DNA of 64,000 bases from Pseudoflavonifractor gallinarum (GCF_014982855.1 NZ_JADCKF010000002.1:1-64000), one strand, 5' to 3'; positions 1 to 8,262 are shown, counted from the first letter of the stretch. The notes: generated by a model from the sequence alone, not told the origin. Made by a program: numbers and translations.

Positions 1-325
1 TGATGACCTGCTTGAGGGGCTTGTTGGTACGCTCCTGGATGGCCTTGACCACCAGGTCCATCTGGCAGTTCTCACAGCCCAGGGAGACCACCACGGTGCC
101 GTAGACGTTGGGGTTGGCGGCAAAGCCAGCCATCACGTCCATGGTCAGCTGCTGGTCAGAGGCGACCTGAGAGCAGCCGTTCTGGTTGTTGAAGGTGACG
201 GAGCCCACCACCTGCTGGGAGATGATGCGGGTGGTGTCCGATGCGCAGACGCTGGCGGGCAGGATCAGAACCTTGTTCCGGATACCCACGCGGCCGTCGG
301 GACGCTTATAACCATAGAAATTCAT
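1..325 (-). CDS. UxaA-family hydrolase, large (C-terminal) part, partial
   Basis: The visible 108 residues are the N-terminus of the large subunit type of the altronate/galactarate dehydratase family, which removes water from sugar acids such as altronate to give 2-keto-3-deoxy acids. The opening MNFYGYKRPDGRVGIRNKV is characteristic of this family, and the later VVSLGCENCQ holds cysteines expected near its iron/metal site. The gene runs off the left edge, so the C-terminal part is not seen. It follows the small SAF-domain gene by 21 bases in the same direction and is the most distal visible gene of the operon headed by the GntP permease. The family is clear; the exact substrate is not. Confidence 0.85.
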   Translation of the reverse strand, partial: MNFYGYKRPDGRVGIRNKVLILPASVCASDTTRIISQQVVGSVTFNNQNGCSQVASDQQLTMDVMAGFAANPNVYGTVVVSLGCENCQMDLVVKAIQERTNKPLKQVI

Positions 326-346
326 GCCTTACTTCCTCCTTTTCCC

Positions 347-637
347 TTATGCCTCGGCTTCCAGGTCCTCGCGGTGGCTCTCCACATTGTGGACGTGGAC
401 ATGCTCGCCGGCCTTGATGTCGCAGGAGGCAATGCCGATGTGCTCGCCGTACTTGCAGATGGGGGAACCCTTGGAAATGTCGCAGACAGCCAGCTTGTGA
501 TAGATGGTGATGTCCTGCCGGGCGGTGAGGGTCTTCTCCTCGTTGCCGCTGAGGTAGGTGACAGTGTCGCCGCTCTGAATGGCCTCAATGGCCACGGCTA
601 CATTGTCCTTTGGATCAATGATCATTGCATTACGCAT
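347..637 (-). CDS. UxaA-family small subunit (SAF domain)
   Basis: This 96-residue protein matches the SAF domain that forms the N-terminus of full-length altronate/galactarate dehydratases. In many Clostridia the enzyme is split into a small SAF protein and a large catalytic protein, which is the arrangement here. Seen motifs are the central ITIYHKLAV segment and IASCDIKAGEHVHVHN near residue 80, where the paired histidines are typical of the family. It would assemble with the product of the next gene in the cytoplasm. It lies between the LarA-like gene and the large subunit, so it is probably cotranscribed with both. Confidence 0.85.
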   Translation of the reverse strand: MRNAMIIDPKDNVAVAIEAIQSGDTVTYLSGNEEKTLTARQDITIYHKLAVCDISKGSPICKYGEHIGIASCDIKAGEHVHVHNVESHREDLEAEA

Positions 638-685
638 AGTAACCTCCAGGCGCTCAAGCGCGTAAAATCAGAATAAAAGCTCCCG

Positions 686-731
686 CTGCCGCATTTGGGT
701 GGCCTGCTGCAACCATCCCCAAATGCGGCAG
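686..731 (-). promoter_or_regulatory. Intercistronic hairpin between LarA-like gene and uxaA small subunit
   Basis: Two perfect 14-base arms (686-699 and 718-731, CTGCCGCATTTGGG and its complement) enclose an 18-base loop. On the minus strand the stem is followed by a weak T-rich stretch (GCTTTTATTC), so it could be a partial terminator or an RNA-stability element in the operon mRNA. Confidence 0.6.
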
Positions 732-759
732 GGGAATGGAAAGGGAGCCGCAAAAGAAA

Positions 760-2070
760 TTACCAGAGATTTCCCTTTTCATCAAAGGGCCATTCCTCCG
801 GTTCGCCCTCCAACTCCATGTTGGGATGGGCCTTAACCTCGTCGATCAGCGCCTCGGAGACCCAGATGTGACCGATCTCCATGGTGTTGGCGATACGAAC
901 GATACGGGGGTGAGCCTTGTCGATCTCGTTGCAGATCCGGACAGCCAGCCGGATGGCACCCTGGTCGCTGTGGGAGAAGATGGGCATCTTTACCATGTTG
1001 ACCAGAGTAGAGGTAAGGGCGTTGGGATATGTGATGTCCACGTCGGTCTTATCGACCAGACGCTTGGTGGTCACGTCGGCCACACCGATGCCGTTGGCAT
1101 TGCCGTGGCTCTCATCCGTCAGGTCCAGAACCACCGTGCGCTGAGCGCAGATGGGACCGGGGACTTCATTGCGCTGACGTCCGGGGCTGCCGAAGGTACC
1201 GGAGACGTTGGGGTCCATGCCGTCGCCGGAGATGTTCTTGCCCAGACGGTCCACGACCAGGACGTCGGTCTTTTCGATCCAGAGACGACCCATCATACGA
1301 TTGGCCTCCTGAAGCAGGGCGGGCTCCTGCTCCCAGATCTCCTGGGCGTCCAGCGCGGCGATCTTGTAGGTCTGGTCATAGGCGTTCTCGATGATACCGA
1401 CGCCGGCCAGAATGTTGGTGTGGTCAAACACAACGCGGGCAAACTGGGGCATGATGCGGCCCATGTTCTGGAAGCCGGACTCATGGACCGACTCCGCACC
1501 GTGCTGCTTGCCCATGCCGATCACAGCCATTTTCAGCAGGCCGCTCTCGTAGGGGCCGCGGAAGGAGGTGTGGGGCTTGATGCGGCCGCAGAGGATCACG
1601 CCGTCCGCCTCATGGGCATACTTGTCGCTGAAAACGGGCTTGCCTTCCACGGTATCGCCCAGGTAGACCGTCTCCATGGTCGCACGGATGGGGCAGCCCA
1701 TGGTCTCCTCGGTCACATGATAGCTGCGCAGAACTTCCAGCTGGCCCTCGGGGGTAGCGCCGCCGTGGCTGCCCATGGCGGGGAAGACAAAGGGATTTGC
1801 GCCGCACTCCTTTACAAAGTCAACAATGGCGCGGATAATGATGGCAATGTTAGCGATGCCGCGGCTGCCGCAGGTGATAGCGATGGACATGCCGGGACGG
1901 ATCTGCTTGCGGATGTTTTCCCGCTCCAGCTGGGCGTGAACCACCGCGGGGAGTTCCTCCGGCTCAAAGTGGGTAGAGTCAAACTTCTGGTGAACACGCA
2001 CCATCTTGGGAAGGGAGACACTCTGACAGAGTTGTTCCACAACACTGTTCGGATTGCTTTCAAAGGCCAT
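760..2070 (-). CDS. LarA-like (lactate racemase superfamily) protein
   Basis: This 436-residue protein resembles LarA, the nickel-pincer 2-hydroxyacid racemase/epimerase superfamily. Residues that can be matched to LarA are His102 in AMGSHGG, His167 in RIKPH, Lys180 (the lysine that would hold the cofactor) in GLLKMAVIG, and His190 in GKQHGAE. The spacing between His167 and Lys180 is a few residues longer than in lactate racemase, so the substrate is probably not lactate. It sits between a GntP-type permease and a UxaA-type dehydratase, which suggests 2-epimerisation of a sugar acid before dehydration; that is inference. No larB, larC or larE cofactor genes are in the window. The ATG at 2070 is preceded by AAAGGAG on the minus strand. 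Confidence 0.75.
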   Translation of the reverse strand: MAFESNPNSVVEQLCQSVSLPKMVRVHQKFDSTHFEPEELPAVVHAQLERENIRKQIRPGMSIAITCGSRGIANIAIIIRAIVDFVKECGANPFVFPAMGSHGGATPEGQLEVLRSYHVTEETMGCPIRATMETVYLGDTVEGKPVFSDKYAHEADGVILCGRIKPHTSFRGPYESGLLKMAVIGMGKQHGAESVHESGFQNMGRIMPQFARVVFDHTNILAGVGIIENAYDQTYKIAALDAQEIWEQEPALLQEANRMMGRLWIEKTDVLVVDRLGKNISGDGMDPNVSGTFGSPGRQRNEVPGPICAQRTVVLDLTDESHGNANGIGVADVTTKRLVDKTDVDITYPNALTSTLVNMVKMPIFSHSDQGAIRLAVRICNEIDKAHPRIVRIANTMEIGHIWVSEALIDEVKAHPNMELEGEPEEWPFDEKGNLW

Positions 2071-2110
2071 GATAAAGCTCCTTTCTGAAATCGTGGAGGG
2101 CGAGGGGCAG

Positions 2111-2142
2111 ATTCGGCCACCTCCAAAGAGAGGTGGCCGAAT
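2111..2142 (-). promoter_or_regulatory. Intercistronic hairpin between GntP permease and LarA-like gene
   Basis: A perfect 13-base inverted repeat (ATTCGGCCACCTC with its complement, 6-base loop) lies in the 84-base gap. There is no T run after it in the direction of transcription, so it looks like an RNA processing or stability element and not a full terminator. Confidence 0.6.
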
Positions 2143-2154
2143 GGAGGTAAATGA

Positions 2155-3522
2155 TTATACCATGGGGAACAGAAGAGCGCCCACAATGGCGGCAATCAGG
2201 GTAAACACGGTCACGGTGAAGATGGGCCAGGTGTAAGTCTTCAGACCGCCGGTGACGGTGAAGCCAGACAGGTTGGTGCAGACCCAGAAGCCGGAGTCAT
2301 TGACATGGCCGATGGAAATACCGCCGGCCAGGCAGGCCATGGCGATCCACACGGGATGCACGGGCACGGAGGGGGCGATGGTGGACATGATGGTCATGGC
2401 AGTGATGCCGGCCACGGTACCAGAGCCCTGCGCCACACGGAAGATAAAGCCGATGAAGTAGGCAAAGAGCAGCACGCTCACCACGGAGCCGGTGCCGATG
2501 TTCAGGGCGCTGATGAGGGCGTCGCCGATGTTGGTGGCGGCGATCACGCTGCCGAAGGAGCCGCCGGCGCCGGTGATGGCCAGCGCCACGCCAGCGGTAC
2601 CCAGGGCGTTGTTGGCGGAGGCCTCAGCCTTCTTGCGGCCGATGTACTTCCAGGCCACGACGTAGGCCACCAGAACGGCCATGAGCAGGGTGAAGATCTT
2701 GTTGCTCAGCAGGGAGACCGCCAGAGAATCGGCGGGAGCACCGGTGGCCTGAAGCACAGAGCTGATCAGAATGAGCACAACGGGCAGCAGCAGAGGCACC
2801 ATGGACAGAGCGAAGGAGGGCTGGGGCAGATCCTTGCGGTTGGCCTCGTGCTCCGAGAGGTTCTTGAGCACATCCACCTCGTGGTTGACGTCCTTCTCAT
2901 CATTAAAGAGGCCGGCGTTCAGGGCCTTGGTGGTGATGAGCATGGAGGGGATCAGCACAATGACACCCACAATCAGGCCGACCACCATCTGGGTACCCAG
3001 GCTGTAGCCCAGCAGGTCGGGCGCGGCCAGCGGATTGGGCGTGGGGGGGATGTAGGTCTGGGCGATCACGTCGCCGATGATGAGGGCGGTGCTGACATAG
3101 GCCATGGGCTTATTGATCTCTTTGGCCACGGCGATGCCGATGGGGATCAGGATGATAAAGGTGATATCAAAAAACACGGGGATGGCGAGCAGGAAGCCGG
3201 CGCCGGCCAGGGCCCACATAACGAACCTGGCGGGTACGGCATGGACCAGGGTGGTGGCGATCTTCTGCGCCATACCGGTGTCGCTCATCAGCTGACCCAG
3301 CAGGACGCCCAGGCCGATGGGAAGGCCGATGCTGGTCATCATGCTGCCGAAGCCGGAAGCGATGGTATCCATAGTGGTGAGAACGCCAAGACCACAGGAA
3401 ATACCCATGTAGGCACTGGCGATGACCAGGCTGACCATGGGGTTGAGCTTGGGGATGAGAATCAGGCCAATGATCAGCGCAATGGAGATGGCCAGATTCA
3501 CAACTAACATAGTGCTATTCAT
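2155..3522 (-). CDS. GntP-family sugar-acid permease
   Basis: A 455-residue, highly hydrophobic protein of normal length for the gluconate:H+ symporter (GntP) family, with about 12-14 membrane segments. Family features include the glycine-rich FGSMMTSIGLPIGLGVLLG segment near residue 80, ITGAGGSFG near residue 325 and HVNDSGFW near residue 415. It would import gluconate or a related aldonate/hexonate by proton symport. It is the first gene of the leftward operon and has a clear AGGAGAG ribosome site before ATG 3522. Its promoter region holds the palindromes described separately. The substrate cannot be read from sequence; the downstream dehydratase supports a sugar acid. Confidence 0.9.
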   Translation of the reverse strand: MNSTMLVVNLAISIALIIGLILIPKLNPMVSLVIASAYMGISCGLGVLTTMDTIASGFGSMMTSIGLPIGLGVLLGQLMSDTGMAQKIATTLVHAVPARFVMWALAGAGFLLAIPVFFDITFIILIPIGIAVAKEINKPMAYVSTALIIGDVIAQTYIPPTPNPLAAPDLLGYSLGTQMVVGLIVGVIVLIPSMLITTKALNAGLFNDEKDVNHEVDVLKNLSEHEANRKDLPQPSFALSMVPLLLPVVLILISSVLQATGAPADSLAVSLLSNKIFTLLMAVLVAYVVAWKYIGRKKAEASANNALGTAGVALAITGAGGSFGSVIAATNIGDALISALNIGTGSVVSVLLFAYFIGFIFRVAQGSGTVAGITAMTIMSTIAPSVPVHPVWIAMACLAGGISIGHVNDSGFWVCTNLSGFTVTGGLKTYTWPIFTVTVFTLIAAIVGALLFPMV

Positions 3523-3598
3523 TTACTTCTCTCCTCTTTGTAGTGATAGTGGGTACTTAGTTGATCAAAAAGGCAATCCCCTCCTTGTGTCCAGTCCC

Positions 3599-3629
3599 AA
3601 CTGTGGAGACGTGGAAAATCTCAACAGTT
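3599..3629. promoter_or_regulatory. Inverted repeat in the GntP operon leader
   Basis: On the minus strand AACTGTnGAGA and TCTCnACAGTT form 10 of 11 paired positions around a 9-base centre. It begins just downstream of the expected transcription start (about 3634). It may be a second protein operator or an RNA hairpin in the 5' leader. Confidence 0.5.
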
Positions 3630-3640
3630 TGATCAAGTCT

Positions 3641-3669
3641 ATTGTAACGAAAACTGTCTATTCTTGCAA
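3641..3669 (-). promoter_or_regulatory. Sigma-A promoter of the GntP operon
   Basis: On the minus strand TTGCAA (3669-3664), a 17-base spacer and TACAAT (3646-3641) form a good housekeeping promoter about 120 bases before the permease start. No GG-N10-GC sigma-54 element was found in this interval. Confidence 0.75.
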
Positions 3670-3690
3670 TTGGAGCTAAACCGATATTTT

Positions 3691-3705
3691 GTTTCTTTTT
3701 GAAAC
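3691..3705. promoter_or_regulatory. Candidate operator 1 for the PrpR-type regulator
   Basis: GTTTC-N5-GAAAC palindrome; its minus strand reads GTTTCAAAAAGAAAC, 14 of 15 bases identical to operator 2. It is centred about 64 bases upstream of the GntP operon start, a suitable place for an activator, and just upstream of the regulator's own -35 element. Confidence 0.65.
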
Positions 3706-3719
3706 GAGCGGAAAAAATA

Positions 3720-3748
3720 TTGTCTCTATTTTGGTTATGTGGTAAAAT
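3720..3748 (+). promoter_or_regulatory. Promoter of the PrpR-type regulator
   Basis: TTGTCT (3720-3725), 17 bases, TAAAAT (3743-3748). Operator 2 begins three bases after the -10 element and covers the probable start site. Confidence 0.65.
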
Positions 3749-3750
3749 TG

Positions 3751-3765
3751 ATTTCAAAAAGAAAC
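3751..3765. promoter_or_regulatory. Candidate operator 2 (autoregulatory)
   Basis: ATTTCAAAAAGAAAC, the second copy of the palindrome, centred 60 bases from operator 1. Its position on the regulator's transcription start suggests negative autoregulation. Confidence 0.6.
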
Positions 3766-3783
3766 AGTGTAGGGGGGACATTG

Positions 3784-5568
3784 ATGGAACAAAATGTACG
3801 GGTACTTGGAGTCGTACCCTATGAGGGAATGAAGACGCTCCTGTACAACCTGGCCGAGGAGTATCCGCGGGTGAGCATGGATGTATTTGTGGGGAACATG
3901 GAAAAGGGTGTGGAGATCGCGGAGCACTATTTTCACACCGACTATGATGTGATCCTCTCCAGAGGCGGTACGGCCAGTATTCTCCAGGGGAAAGGACTGC
4001 CTGTGGTAGAGGTGGAGATCTCGCTCTATGATGTGTTTTGCGCACTACGCCTGTCCAACGGCATCCGGGGGAAGGTGGCCATGGTGGCCTATGCCAACAT
4101 TACCATCAGTGCAAAAGTCCTGTGCGACCTGCTCAACTACCACGTGGATATTTTCACGGTGGAATCCCTGGATGCGCTGGAGCCCAAGTTGAAGGAATTG
4201 CAGACAGAGCAGTATGATACCGTGCTGTGCGATATGACGGCCAGTATCATTGCCCGGCGGCTGGGGTTCAATGCGATTCTGATCACGTCCGGGATCGAAA
4301 GTCTGCGAAAGGCATTGGAGCAGACGCTGAGCCTCTGCCGCAGCCATGAGCGCCTGCGGCAGGAAAACAGCTTTTTCCGGGAGATCCTGCGGGGACAGGC
4401 GGGAAAAATTGCGGTGCTGGACAATCAGAACGGCGAGGTGTTCTTTTCCACCATGGAGAATCTGGCACCGGAACTGCTCGAAGTATTGCGGGGGGCCCTC
4501 CTGCTGCCCGGCATGGAGGAGGAGCGGGGACTGACCAAGCACATCAACGCCATGCGCTACTCCATCCAGGCGAGACGAGTACTCTTTGGAAGCAAAAGCT
4601 ATACCGCTTTCTTTGTGGAAGAGCGCCGGATTCCCCTGGGGCCGGCACAGATGGGGATCTCCTATCTTTCCCGGCAGGAGGCAGAGGATGCCATTGCCGA
4701 ACGCATGCAGTGCCTGCCTGGCCATGAACTGCGGGAGCAGATCCGGTATTTTGCCGGGAATACCGCGCCGCTGGTTCTCTGCGGGGAAGATGGGACCGGA
4801 AAAGAGACCGTCGTCCACCTGTTATATGTGCAGGGACCCTATCGGGGAAGCGCGCTGGTATCCATCCACTGCGGTCTGCTCCATGAAAAGGGTTGGAATT
4901 TCCTGTTAGAACATCACAATTCCCCGCTGTTGGACAGCGGACATGTGATCCACATCGCACATGTCCAGTCCCTCTCTCCCGAGCGGAGAGACCAGCTGAT
5001 CGGTGTGCTGAAGGAGACCGATGTGTGCCGGCGCAATCATGTCATCATTTCGTGTGTCTCGCAGGAGGGAGAGCAGATCTCCGCCGAGGGCGCACAGTGG
5101 CTCAATGGGTTGGGCGCACTCTCGCTGTATCTTCCGCCTCTGCGTATGATGCGCGGTGAGATCCCCACCATGCTGCACCTGATTCTGGGGCGGCTGAATG
5201 CCAATGCACCCCATCCTGTCCTGGGGGCGGAGGAGCGGGCCATTGAACTGCTTCAGGAATTTCATTGGCCCCATAACTACATCCAATTCCAGCGGATCGT
5301 GGAAGAGGCGGCCACCACTGCGCCGGGGCAGACCATCCGGGCCGAGGATATTCGGCGGGTTCTGCAAAAAGAGCGGTATGAGTGTGTGCTCTCGCCTGCC
5401 ACAAAGGGAGTCTGCGCACCGCTGGACCTGAACCGCACACTGGCCGAGATCGACCAGGACATCGTATTCCGCGTCCTGGAAGAGCTGGACGGGAATCAGA
5501 CCGCCGCCGCCAAGCGTTTGGGCATCAGCCGCACCACACTCTGGCGCTTGACCCGCACAGCCCACTGA
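3784..5568 (+). CDS. PrpR-type transcriptional regulator with degenerate AAA+ domain
   Basis: A 594-residue regulator. Residues about 1-185 form a PrpR_N-type sensor domain (ILSRGGTA, VVEVEISLYDV), about 305-510 an AAA+-like domain with an intact Walker A (GEDGTGKE), and the C-terminus a Fis-type helix-turn-helix (NQTAAAKRLGISRTTLWRL). The GAFTGA loop that contacts sigma-54 is absent: after Walker A the segment reads SALVSIHCGLLHEKGWNFLL. It is therefore unlikely to be a sigma-54 activator and probably works at the sigma-A-type promoter found in front of the divergent operon. The ligand would be a pathway intermediate of sugar-acid use; that is inference. ATG 3784 is chosen because AGGGGGG lies seven bases before it. 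Confidence 0.85.
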   Translation: MEQNVRVLGVVPYEGMKTLLYNLAEEYPRVSMDVFVGNMEKGVEIAEHYFHTDYDVILSRGGTASILQGKGLPVVEVEISLYDVFCALRLSNGIRGKVAMVAYANITISAKVLCDLLNYHVDIFTVESLDALEPKLKELQTEQYDTVLCDMTASIIARRLGFNAILITSGIESLRKALEQTLSLCRSHERLRQENSFFREILRGQAGKIAVLDNQNGEVFFSTMENLAPELLEVLRGALLLPGMEEERGLTKHINAMRYSIQARRVLFGSKSYTAFFVEERRIPLGPAQMGISYLSRQEAEDAIAERMQCLPGHELREQIRYFAGNTAPLVLCGEDGTGKETVVHLLYVQGPYRGSALVSIHCGLLHEKGWNFLLEHHNSPLLDSGHVIHIAHVQSLSPERRDQLIGVLKETDVCRRNHVIISCVSQEGEQISAEGAQWLNGLGALSLYLPPLRMMRGEIPTMLHLILGRLNANAPHPVLGAEERAIELLQEFHWPHNYIQFQRIVEEAATTAPGQTIRAEDIRRVLQKERYECVLSPATKGVCAPLDLNRTLAEIDQDIVFRVLEELDGNQTAAAKRLGISRTTLWRLTRTAH

Positions 5569-5661
5569 TACCTTATATATAAAGAAACACAGGGGGCGGG
5601 AGGAAATAAAACCGGATTCTGTTAGAAAGATTACGCTTGTGTTACGGATGCGGGAAATCTA

Positions 5662-5690
5662 TTGACCTTTTTTTCTTTGACGTGTATAGT
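5662..5690 (+). promoter_or_regulatory. Promoter of the S-layer gene
   Basis: TTGACC, 17 bases, TATAGT. The leader of about 56 bases ends in a strong AAAGGAGG ribosome site before ATG 5754, in keeping with a highly expressed surface protein. Confidence 0.75.
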
Positions 5691-5753
5691 AGGAACGAAC
5701 CCAAGGGAGAGCATTGCCTCTCCGAGGGAAAATGTTTAAAGGAGGAACTCCAC

Positions 5754-8225
5754 ATGAACAACCTGAAGCGAGTGCTCAGTGTTGGTATGGCTTCTACCAT
5801 GGTTCTTGGTATGATGGCTACCGCCAGCGCTGCTAGCTTCAACGATTTCACCGATAAGGATGAGATCGTCAACAAGGACGCCGTGTCCATGGTCACCGAG
5901 CTGGGCATCATTGCCGGTCTGCCCGATGGCTCCTACGGCGCCACTCAGAACATCGACCGCGCTTCCTTCGCCCGCCTGATCTGCGTGACCCTGAACGGCG
6001 GTAAGGAGCCCACCCTGGGCAACCTGACCACCAGCTTCACCGACACCAAGGGCCACTGGGCTGAGAAGTACATCGCCTACTGCGTGCAGCAGGGCATCAT
6101 CGCCGGCAAGGGCAACAACACCTTTGCTCCTTCCGCTCAGGTGACCGGCTCCGAGGCTGCTAAGATGCTGCTGGTGGCCGTGGGCTACAACACCACCTAC
6201 GAGGGAATCGGCGGCGCCACTTGGCAGGTCAGCACTGACGTTCTGGCCAACCAGGTCGGCCTGTACAAGGGCCTGGAGACCATCAACACCTCCGCTGCCC
6301 TGACCCGTGACCAGGCTGCTCAGATGATCTACAACGCTCTGAACGCTGAGATGGTGAAGTACGAGATCGTTCCCGGTGTGAGCACCAACGGTCAGATCGT
6401 GGCTAACACCCAGCGTCAGGAGACCGGCGAGACCCTGCTGGAGAAGGCTTTCAAGGCCGTCAAGGTTGAGGGTGTCGTTCTGGCCAACGAGTACGCTGCT
6501 CTGAATGGCGCCGGCGTGCAGGACGAGGGCAAGACCTATGTCCAGCTGAACGACGCTCCCAAGGGCCTGAACAGCACTGGCGCCTTCAAGGTGTCCACTG
6601 ATCTGGACATGGTTGGTAAGACCGTGACCATGTTCGTGCAGCCCGATGCCAACAGCACTCAGACCTCCAAGGCCGTCGTGCTGGGCAACGCTCTGGAGTC
6701 CGATACTAACAACGTGGCTGTCCTGACCGCTGGTAAGGACTCCGCCACCAAGATCAAGGAGTACCTGGACGACAACAACCTGAAGACCAACAGCAGCACC
6801 GAGTGGTATGTCAACTATGCCATCCGTACTACTGGCTCCGGCGACAGCACCAAGAACGATCCTCTGACCACCAACGAGGCTGGTAAGGAGCTGACCTTCA
6901 TCGACAACAACGATGACGGTGTTGTCGATTACGCCCTGCAGCTGGTCAAGACCTTCGGTAAGGTCACCAGCTACAACGACAGCAAGGACGGCACCATCAA
7001 CGTCAGCGCTGTCAACCCCGCTGATAGCATCACCTACAAGAGCCTGAGCAGCACCAAGGCTGCCAAGGACATCAACGGCTTCGCTGACGTGAAGAAGGAC
7101 GACTATGTCTTCATCTACAAGATCGGCAACAAGGAGTTTGTTGAGCCCGCCAAGTCCGTCGAGGTGACCGTCTCCTCCATCAAGGGCAACAAGGTCACTG
7201 CCGACGACACCACCTACGAGCAGTCTGGCCTGGTGAAGGGTGTCAACGAGGATGCCAAGAACCTGAATGAGGCTGTTGAGCTGGGCGACAAGGTCACCTT
7301 CTACCTGGACAACGCCGGCTACGTGGTTTACACCGACGCCGAGGCTGCTGCCGACGAGTACCTGAAGGTCCTGGCTGTGGATAGCTTCAGCAGCGTCAGC
7401 GGCTACGCCAACACCAAGATCCTGAAGACCGACGGCACCACCGAGGTTGTCAACGCTTACTATGACAACGGCACTAAGAAGGTCGCTCCTACTGAGGGCG
7501 CTATCTACGCTTACAGCGTCAACTCCAAGGGCGTCTACAAGCTGGTTCTGACCGACCTGACCGAGAAGAACATCAACAGCACCACCATTGAGAAGGGCAA
7601 GACCCAGATCAAGAGCGGTGTTCTGGCCAATGCTCAGACCGTGTTCGTGATCGACCGCGGCAACGACGTCTACACCGTCTACACCGGTATCGCCAACGTG
7701 CCCAAGGAGATCACCGTTAAGACCGGTAGCGCTATTGTTGACAAGAACAACATCGCCAAGGCTGTCTTCATCAGCGACAGCGATATGACCGGTTCCACCG
7801 AGGGCGTCTATGTCCTGGACAAGAACCCCACCGTGACCGGCACCTCCGATGACAAGACCTACACCTACGATGTCATCTACAAGGGTGAGAAGACCACTCT
7901 GACCTCCGAGGACGGCAAGCTGTTTGCCTCCAAGGGCTACTATGACAACGTGTCCATCAACGGCACCGAGATCACCAAGGTCACCGGTTCCGCCATCCAG
8001 CCCAGCGAGGCCACTGTTGCTTCCAAGGGTCTGGTTGCCAACGCTCAGGGCACCTTCAGCTACAGCGATAGCACCAAGGTCCTGTACGTGGACGGCACCG
8101 ACGTGTCCGAGTCCTCCATCGGCGCTATCACCGTGAAGGACGGCGACATCAAGGGTGACAACATCCTGGTCATCAAGGACAGCGACAACGAGAACATCGC
8201 TGCCTACGTCCTGATCTGCAAGTAA
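5754..8225 (+). CDS. SLH-domain S-layer protein
   Basis: An 823-residue secreted protein. Residues 1-26 are a signal peptide ending in ATASA. Residues about 27-205 hold S-layer homology repeats (the second has FTDTKGHWAEKYIAYCVQQG), which bind secondary cell-wall polymer. The remaining 600 residues are rich in Thr, Val, Asp and Lys and look like beta-sandwich array-forming domains without a recognised enzyme motif. Codon choice is very restricted (CTG, AAG, AAC, GTC/GCT), as expected for a major cell protein. The gene stands alone between a strong promoter and a strong terminator. Likely the main S-layer subunit, but other SLH surface proteins are possible. Confidence 0.85.
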   Translation: MNNLKRVLSVGMASTMVLGMMATASAASFNDFTDKDEIVNKDAVSMVTELGIIAGLPDGSYGATQNIDRASFARLICVTLNGGKEPTLGNLTTSFTDTKGHWAEKYIAYCVQQGIIAGKGNNTFAPSAQVTGSEAAKMLLVAVGYNTTYEGIGGATWQVSTDVLANQVGLYKGLETINTSAALTRDQAAQMIYNALNAEMVKYEIVPGVSTNGQIVANTQRQETGETLLEKAFKAVKVEGVVLANEYAALNGAGVQDEGKTYVQLNDAPKGLNSTGAFKVSTDLDMVGKTVTMFVQPDANSTQTSKAVVLGNALESDTNNVAVLTAGKDSATKIKEYLDDNNLKTNSSTEWYVNYAIRTTGSGDSTKNDPLTTNEAGKELTFIDNNDDGVVDYALQLVKTFGKVTSYNDSKDGTINVSAVNPADSITYKSLSSTKAAKDINGFADVKKDDYVFIYKIGNKEFVEPAKSVEVTVSSIKGNKVTADDTTYEQSGLVKGVNEDAKNLNEAVELGDKVTFYLDNAGYVVYTDAEAAADEYLKVLAVDSFSSVSGYANTKILKTDGTTEVVNAYYDNGTKKVAPTEGAIYAYSVNSKGVYKLVLTDLTEKNINSTTIEKGKTQIKSGVLANAQTVFVIDRGNDVYTVYTGIANVPKEITVKTGSAIVDKNNIAKAVFISDSDMTGSTEGVYVLDKNPTVTGTSDDKTYTYDVIYKGEKTTLTSEDGKLFASKGYYDNVSINGTEITKVTGSAIQPSEATVASKGLVANAQGTFSYSDSTKVLYVDGTDVSESSIGAITVKDGDIKGDNILVIKDSDNENIAAYVLICK

Positions 8226-8262
8226 TTGCTGATTGACGGATCGCTGAAAAAACAATAAGTTT

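Noticed and set aside
3523-3783. Sigma-54 promoter for the PrpR-controlled operon
   Set aside because: No GG-N10-GC element; the nearest GG/GC pair has 13 bases between. A sigma-A promoter fits better.
6400-8200. Repeat array in the S-layer gene
   Set aside because: Recurring words such as GACGGCACC reflect codon bias; spacing and sequence are irregular, not a CRISPR or tandem repeat.
5736-8255. Leftward 839-codon frame opposite the S-layer gene
   Set aside because: Repetitive Gly/Val/Leu/Asp sequence caused by the biased codons of the S-layer gene.
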